Shown: positions 35,123 to 40,087 of the stretch, in pieces
How the letters are laid out: each line of letters starts with the position of its first letter
Numbering within the stretch: position 1 is the stretch's first letter
Translations under genes and position numbers: made by a program
The notes under the pieces: model-generated
What the model saw: only the letters and a program-made list of their open reading frames with translations
Database searches by the model: none
What the model was told of the DNA's origin: nothing
NCBI GenBank assembly: GCA_023138875.1
Contig: JAGLOO010000053.1
Location: 1 to 40,087 of the forward strand
Length of the DNA: 40,087 nt
Direction: 5' to 3'
Source: Bacteroidales bacterium
Lineage (GTDB): Bacteria; Bacteroidota; Bacteroidia; Bacteroidales; GCA-2748055

Positions 35123-36907
35123 ATGAAGATAAAAAGCAGTCAACATGAAACCAACATCCTTCTTGGAAGCAAGGAATTAAGAGATATGGCCAATCTGAAT
35201 TTTGTAGGAGGTGGGCTAATTTGTAAACTTGCCCTGCGTTTTTTAAGCATAGATAAGCTCAATGATATTTATAAAAAATACGATGGCCCCAGTGGGTTGG
35301 ATTTTCTCACCTTTGCCTCCAGGTCACTGAACCTGCATTATGACATTAACCATGAAGAACTGAAAAATATTCCTGAGAATGGTGCTTTTGTTACAATTTC
35401 GAATCACCCGTATGGGGGAATCGATGGTATCGCATTATTGAAGACTATGCTCCCGGTTCGGCCACAGTTTAAAACACTTAGTAATTACATGATGAGCAGG
35501 ATTAAACATATAACCGGGAATTTTATTGCAGTAGATCCCTTTGGTGAAGGAGGAAAATCCAGTATAAACTATTCCGGCATAAAAACCGCGATGCAGCACC
35601 TCAAAGATGGGCATCCGTTAGGTATTTTTCCATCAGGTGAAGTATCAAGCATTAATAGTGACTATTCAGGAATATGTGATAAACGATGGAATAAAACAGT
35701 TATGCGAATGGTGCAAAAGTCAAAAGTTCCTGTAGTCCCCATATATTTCCATGGAACCAATTCAAGGATGTTTCATTTCATAGGACGAATTCACCCTTTG
35801 CTGAGAACTGCAAAAATTCCTTCTGAAATTCTAAATAAAAAAAACTCAACGATTAAAATAAGCATCGGAGAAGTAATTGACGTATCTGCTCAGAACAAAT
35901 TTGACAATATTGATGATTACATTGAGTTTATCCGTGAAAAAACGTATGCTTTAAAAAGGGGCCATCAGCATCCGGTTCATCTCAATTCTCAGCTTTTCCA
36001 GGATAGAGTACCGATGGAAATTGAAGAGATTGCTGCACCTGCAAACCCGGACGAAATGATCAAAGAGATCGAGCAGTTACAAAACAGCAATAAAAGGATT
36101 ATACAGAAGGACTCCTATGAGGTTTTCTGTACCAAATCTAAAACCATCCCTGCGCTAATGTATGAGATTGGCAGGCAGCGGGAAATCGCATTCAGGAGAA
36201 TTGGTGAAGGGAGCAATAAAAGCACAGACCTGGACTCTTTTGATCTAACATACAACCACCTGATTATTTGGGATAATAGTATGAAAACACTCGTTGGAGC
36301 ATATCGAATCGGAGATGGAGAAGAGCTTCTTTTTGCAAAGGGGTTTGAGGGTTTTTATACGAATACCCTTTTTACCTTCTCTCCAAAAATCAAAAGAATA
36401 CTTTCACAGTCAATTGAATTGGGACGATCTTTCATTGTTGAGAATTACCAAAGAAAAGCTTTACCCCTGTACTTATTATGGTCCGGGATTTTCGAATACA
36501 CAAAGAGAAATCCACATTGTAAATATCTGTTCGGATCTGTAAGTATCAGCAATGATCTGGATAAGCATGAGAAAGATCGAATTGTCTCCTACGTAAAACA
36601 ATTCCATTCGCGTCCTGATCTTCAAGAGCTGGTCGAACCCAGAACACCTTATCAAATTGACAGGGAATACTCTTTTTCGAAAGATTCCGTCTTGAATCAT
36701 ATTAGAATTCCTGTTTTAATGAGAAAATATTTGGAGATAAATGGAAAAGTGATTGCATTTAATGTTGATCCGCAATTCAATAATACGCTTGATGGACTGT
36801 TGGTCCTAAATTTTTCTGATATACCGAAATCATTTATTAATCGATTCTCTTATCCGAAAGCATACAGCAAAAGCGTAGTTGACAAAAGTTTAGAAACTGT
36901 GATATAA
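35123..36907 (+). CDS. Bifunctional PlsC-like/GNAT aminolipid synthase (OlsF-like)
   Basis: A 594-residue fusion. The N-terminal part is a lysophospholipid-acyltransferase (PlsC) domain: active-site motif SNHPYGGIDG at 93-102 (His95 and Asp101, five residues between them instead of the usual four), IFPSGEVSS at 167-175, and VVPIYFHGTNSRMF. The C-terminal part (about 335-580) is a hemolysin-like GNAT acyltransferase: REIAFRRIGEGSNKSTDLDS, FDLTYNHLIIWD, VGAYRIGDGEE and IELGRSFIVENYQRKALPLY. This is the layout of OlsF, which N-acylates an amino acid (ornithine) and then O-acylates the product; relatives make glycine or cysteate-derived lipids in Bacteroidota. Which amino acid this one uses is unknown. 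It works at the inner-membrane face. Confidence 0.82.
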   Translation: MKIKSSQHETNILLGSKELRDMANLNFVGGGLICKLALRFLSIDKLNDIYKKYDGPSGLDFLTFASRSLNLHYDINHEELKNIPENGAFVTISNHPYGGIDGIALLKTMLPVRPQFKTLSNYMMSRIKHITGNFIAVDPFGEGGKSSINYSGIKTAMQHLKDGHPLGIFPSGEVSSINSDYSGICDKRWNKTVMRMVQKSKVPVVPIYFHGTNSRMFHFIGRIHPLLRTAKIPSEILNKKNSTIKISIGEVIDVSAQNKFDNIDDYIEFIREKTYALKRGHQHPVHLNSQLFQDRVPMEIEEIAAPANPDEMIKEIEQLQNSNKRIIQKDSYEVFCTKSKTIPALMYEIGRQREIAFRRIGEGSNKSTDLDSFDLTYNHLIIWDNSMKTLVGAYRIGDGEELLFAKGFEGFYTNTLFTFSPKIKRILSQSIELGRSFIVENYQRKALPLYLLWSGIFEYTKRNPHCKYLFGSVSISNDLDKHEKDRIVSYVKQFHSRPDLQELVEPRTPYQIDREYSFSKDSVLNHIRIPVLMRKYLEINGKVIAFNVDPQFNNTLDGLLVLNFSDIPKSFINRFSYPKAYSKSVVDKSLETVI

Positions 36908-36960
36908 ACACGAAATGAAGATATTTAAGAATTAGGTTTCTATTACAAATATCATGTACA

Positions 36961-39489
36961 TTGTTGGTACTTATGCTATTAAGTTCCAATTCTGTTCTGG
37001 CCCAGAAATCAACTTTTTCGGTTTCGATCTCTGACGGGAAGGTTATTGATTTTTTCAAAGAGATTGAATCACAATCGGACTACCGATTCACCTACAATGC
37101 CAGGGATCTTTCAAAAGAGCTTCCAAAGATCAGTGTGTTGGTTAAAGAGGTGTCAATTGATGAACTTCTCTTAAAAATGGAAAAGGAATATGATTTAAAA
37201 TTTCTGATATTAGGTTCTAATATTTCAGTTGCTATCGAAAAAAGAGACGACCCTCAAAATGTAACAGTCAGCGGTTATATCATCGATCAATCTTCAGGTG
37301 ATATACTTATCGGGGCTACTATTTTTTGCACAACACTGTTAATAGGCACAACATCTGACCTGGCAGGCTTCTACTCATTGACACTACCGGCAGATAAGCA
37401 CTCCGTAACAATACAATACATTGGTTATGAGACACAAGTAATTGAAATTGATTTATATAGTAATCAGCACAAAACCATACGACTTCATCCAAAAAGCAAT
37501 AACCTGAATGAAGTGGTAGTCAGAAAAAATGAGAGGATATCAGCATTTGACAACTTCAATCTAAGTAGCAACAAGTTGAATATTCAAGATATTCGTAAAT
37601 ATCCATCAATATTTGCGGAGAAAGATGTACTCCTGAGTATCGACTTTATGCCAGGAATAAGCATAAATCCCGAAAACATCAATGGTATCAGTATCAGGGG
37701 AAGTTCAGAGGGTGAGAATCTAACCACCATTGATAAAATACCTGTGTACAACATATCCCATTCAATATCAAATATCTCCATTTTCAATCCGGACATTATT
37801 AATTATCTCACAATTAACAAGGGGGGGGTACCACTGCAATTTGGTGAGCGGGCTGCCTCATCAATTCAGGTTGTTACACGGAAAGGAAATAAAAATAAGA
37901 TTGAACTAAATGGAGGAATTAGTAATATTTCAACACGCTTTTGTATTGAAGGTCCTATGTTTAAGTCGAAAATGTCTTTTCTTCTTTCGGCCCGGAGAGG
38001 AGGTAAAGGCATTTTTCAATCAGCCTTCAACTATTTAAGTGATGCTAAAATCTACTATTACGATCTTAATTCCAAACTTAATTATCAGGTTAATACAAAA
38101 AATGAATTAACGTTCTCCACCTATTGGGGAAAGGATTTCTCATCTTTTGATATCGATGGAAACCAATATGCCTTAAGCCAATGGAATACGAATACATATT
38201 CGTTAGATTGGAATAGAATAGTAAATGGTAAATTCACATATAACCTCACTGGTTTTCTAAGCAGTTATCGCTATCTATTCTCTCAGGACAGTCTCAATTT
38301 AGGTGTGTACGTAGATGATATTGGTGTAAGAAATGATTTCAACCTCTATTTGAATCCATCATCCATCTATCGATTTGGTATGGTCATTATAAATCATATG
38401 TTTGATAACCCACTTGTATATGAAAAACCTAACCAAGCTATTGATACGAAGTACAAATTCTATCTCTCTCTTGAAAGCAGTGTATACTTTATAAACGAAC
38501 GTAAATTGTCAGACAGGATCAAGATAAAAGCCGGTGCAAGATTTTCCGCCTTTAATCAGTTTGATCATGGTGATTTCTATGATACCTATTCCCCGTATGA
38601 GGATTCCGGTATATCCGTGCTGGATACTACTCAATTCGATCTGTCCAATCATTATTCAGTCTCACCTTCGGTTCAATTCAACTATCAACTATCGACAACC
38701 TCTTCCATTAAGGTGTCATACATCCGGTCAAGTCAATATCTTCATCAGCTATCAAGTATCAATACTGAGGGATTGATTTATAAAATACTGGTTCCAAGTA
38801 ATAATGGTATTCAACCGCTCTATGTTGATCAGATATCAGCCGGTTACATGAAAACAAGTTCAAATTCAGTATATGAACTGGCAATTGAGTCCTATTATAA
38901 AATCATGAAGAACACAATTGAATACAAGGATTCAGTTATAACCATTAACAGCAAGTATCCAATTAGAAATTATGTGCAACAGGGGAGAGGTATAGCATAT
39001 GGTTTAGAATTCCTATTGCGAAAAAAGAACGGAAATCTTCAAGGAATTGTTTCATATTCTCTATCTCGTTCCACAAAACAGATAGACGGAATAAACAATG
39101 GTGAACGTTTTTTTTCGACACAACATCAACCCCACGACTTTGCAATAAATATCAACTACCAATTTAATGAATCCTTTAATCTCACAGCCAATTTCATTTA
39201 TCAGTCCGGCAGAAGATATACTTCATTGGAAGAGGGGCCCGATCCGGTCTATGAACGTAATAATTGTATACTAGCTGATTACCACAGAGCCGATCTGGGA
39301 ATCCGTTACGAAAGGAAAAAGAAAAGGAAGTTTAAATCAACATGGGAGTTTACGATCTTTAATCTTTACAATCGCCAGAATGCTTATTTCATGTACAAAA
39401 AGGATAAATCCCAGAACAACGAAACAGATTACAATTTCTACTCGCTGTATGGAATTACACCAACCATATCTTGGAGTTTTAAGCTGTAG
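36961..39489 (+). CDS. TonB-dependent receptor with STN signalling domain, second module; signal peptide out of frame
   Basis: The open frame gives 842 residues: STN domain (about 18-92; FSVSISDGKVIDFFKEIESQ), carboxypeptidase-regulatory-like domain (about 100-185; VTVSGYIIDQSSGDILIGAT), plug (about 195-310; LLSIDFMPGISINPENINGI, SIRGSSEGENLTTIDKIPVY) and a barrel ending TISWSFKL. The signal peptide looks broken. An ATG at 36915 reads MKIFKN and then stops at 36933; removing one T at 36932-36933 would join it to RFLLQISCTLLVLMLLSSNS, a perfect signal peptide. As it stands only a TTG at 36961 or ATG at 36973 can start, leaving a very short signal. It may be non-functional or mis-sequenced. The STN domain suggests it signals to the second FecR. 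Confidence 0.83.
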   Translation: MLVLMLLSSNSVLAQKSTFSVSISDGKVIDFFKEIESQSDYRFTYNARDLSKELPKISVLVKEVSIDELLLKMEKEYDLKFLILGSNISVAIEKRDDPQNVTVSGYIIDQSSGDILIGATIFCTTLLIGTTSDLAGFYSLTLPADKHSVTIQYIGYETQVIEIDLYSNQHKTIRLHPKSNNLNEVVVRKNERISAFDNFNLSSNKLNIQDIRKYPSIFAEKDVLLSIDFMPGISINPENINGISIRGSSEGENLTTIDKIPVYNISHSISNISIFNPDIINYLTINKGGVPLQFGERAASSIQVVTRKGNKNKIELNGGISNISTRFCIEGPMFKSKMSFLLSARRGGKGIFQSAFNYLSDAKIYYYDLNSKLNYQVNTKNELTFSTYWGKDFSSFDIDGNQYALSQWNTNTYSLDWNRIVNGKFTYNLTGFLSSYRYLFSQDSLNLGVYVDDIGVRNDFNLYLNPSSIYRFGMVIINHMFDNPLVYEKPNQAIDTKYKFYLSLESSVYFINERKLSDRIKIKAGARFSAFNQFDHGDFYDTYSPYEDSGISVLDTTQFDLSNHYSVSPSVQFNYQLSTTSSIKVSYIRSSQYLHQLSSINTEGLIYKILVPSNNGIQPLYVDQISAGYMKTSSNSVYELAIESYYKIMKNTIEYKDSVITINSKYPIRNYVQQGRGIAYGLEFLLRKKNGNLQGIVSYSLSRSTKQIDGINNGERFFSTQHQPHDFAININYQFNESFNLTANFIYQSGRRYTSLEEGPDPVYERNNCILADYHRADLGIRYERKKKRKFKSTWEFTIFNLYNRQNAYFMYKKDKSQNNETDYNFYSLYGITPTISWSFKL

Positions 39490-39798
39490 TGATTATTCCG
39501 TGCTTTATAATTTGCCTTTCCAGGCCATGTCCGGGAAAGGAAATCAAACGTATATTTGAATTTCGTTGTCTAATGGAGGGGAGAAGTTCTCTTAATCAAC
39601 AGAAATCAACAGAAGTTGGTTTGGTATGCGGAGGTTTTTTATTTAGCAATAAAAACAATAACAAAATATGGCAACAATAATGTGACTACTCAGGTCTAAA
39701 AATAAGGCGTTTATTAACAATATGAGCTGGATTTTGCATAGTATTTCAATAATTTCCGATTGTATTTTCAAAAAGCGAAGCCTTATTAACAGTTGTTA
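39490..39798. other. Gene-free stretch before the IS66-like element
   Basis: No gene could be supported in these 309 bases; a 63-codon frame from 39489 has no family features. An 8-bp inverted repeat AATAAGGC (39701-39708) / GCCTTATT (39780-39787) with 71 bp between, and a repeated TTATTAAC, are the only structure seen. No strong U-tract hairpin follows the receptor gene. Confidence 0.4.
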
Positions 39799-40087
39799 GT
39801 AAGCGGGGTTTTGTTGGTTTGTCTGATGCTTTAAATTTGCTATTATCTATTTTTATCACAGACCTTTGTGGTGTCACACATGGATAAAGCAGACACATCA
39901 TATCATGCGCTGGTTGCGTTAATTAAAGATCTCCAACAGACTGTTAAAGATTTCGAGCAAACTGTTGCTGAATTGGTCCAGGAAAACACAGTTTTACAAG
40001 CACGTATTCATGAATTGGAGCATCCCAAGAACAGCAATAATAGTAGCGTACCACCCAGTAAGGATGAGAATCGAGCCAAAAAGAATC
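39799..40087 (+). mobile_element. Left end of an IS66-family insertion sequence (partial)
   Basis: GTAAGCGGGGTTTTGTTGG begins at 39799. GTAAGCG is the usual start of IS66-family terminal repeats, and an IS66-type transposase gene starts 81 bp further in. The other end, and any 8-bp target duplication, lie outside the window, so the boundary is a proposal. The bases just outside are ACAGTTGTTA. Confidence 0.6.
39880..40087 (+). CDS. IS66-family transposase, N-terminal part (runs off right edge)
   Basis: The 69 complete codons begin MDKADTSYHALVALIKDLQQ, form a leucine-rich coiled coil (VKDFEQTVAELVQENTVLQA), and end in HPKNSNNSSVPPSKDENRAK. The coiled coil followed by K-NSxNSSxPPS-D is the hallmark of the IS66 TnpC N-terminus, ahead of its zinc-finger and DDE domains, which would lie to the right. 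The gene is too short to appear as a closed frame because the window ends. No tnpA or tnpB accessory gene is seen to its left within the proposed end, so this looks like the single-gene IS66 type or a truncated copy. Confidence 0.82.
   Translation, partial: MDKADTSYHALVALIKDLQQTVKDFEQTVAELVQENTVLQARIHELEHPKNSNNSSVPPSKDENRAKKN

Noticed and set aside
39489-39680. 63-codon frame after the second receptor
   Set aside because: No signal, domain or coding character; it probably continues into non-coding sequence by chance.
1-40087. CRISPR arrays, tRNA or rRNA genes, riboswitches
   Set aside because: No regularly spaced repeats, cloverleaf with CCA-type end or known riboswitch core could be recognised by reading; a covariance-model search was not possible.

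Overview
The window looks like a chromosomal segment of a Bacteroidota (Bacteroidetes) bacterium, probably in or near Bacteroidales/Marinilabiliales. The evidence is the FecI/FecR/TonB-receptor modules with STN and carboxypeptidase-like N-terminal domains, the families DUF4249, DUF4783, DUF4833, DUF5686 and DUF6922, the lack of strong Shine-Dalgarno sites at most genes, and promoter-like sites matching the Bacteroidetes consensus (TTTG, about 20 bp, TAnnTTTG). No tRNA, rRNA or CRISPR array was seen.

Layout. 0-1.9 kb holds the start of a ROK-type repressor leaving the left edge, a NimA-like flavin-binding protein, and a secreted alpha/beta-hydrolase gene broken by an internal deletion. 1.9-7.8 kb is a possible nucleic-acid or defence patch: a UvrD-like helicase with ankyrin repeats converges, with overlapping stop codons, on a SWIM-zinc-finger SNF2 helicase, and both lie beside a DUF6922/AbiEii-type toxin-antitoxin pair. 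7.8-14.4 kb is one minus-strand efflux operon: TetR, TolC, membrane fusion lipoprotein, RND pump and a translationally coupled PII-like protein. 14.5-22.6 kb is mostly conserved genes: valS, then convergent nadC and DUF4783, then rlmH (lacking its C-terminal catalytic half) overlapping a very large NtrY-like membrane histidine kinase.

22.6-24.2 kb is a dead IS1380-family element. Its 17-bp terminal inverted repeats are perfect, but the transposase carries a frameshifting insertion and a nonsense codon. To its right the DNA looks more AT-rich (visual impression only). 24.3-39.5 kb carries two consecutive ECF sigma/FecR signalling modules. The first drives a FecA-like TonB receptor and a DUF4249 lipoprotein. 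The second is followed by five tightly packed genes: DUF5686 outer-membrane protein, DUF4833 exported protein, LysE-type exporter, a fused PlsC/GNAT aminolipid synthase (OlsF-like), and a second TonB receptor with a signalling domain. I infer that this is a surface-signalled operon linking an outer-membrane sensor to amino-acid export and aminolipid synthesis; this is the best candidate for an undescribed system here. The last 290 bases are the left end of an IS66-family element.

A recurring theme is gene decay: four separate lesions (hydrolase deletion, rlmH truncation, dead transposase, one-base shift in the second receptor's signal peptide) occur in 40 kb. Some could be assembly errors, so they deserve checking against reads.
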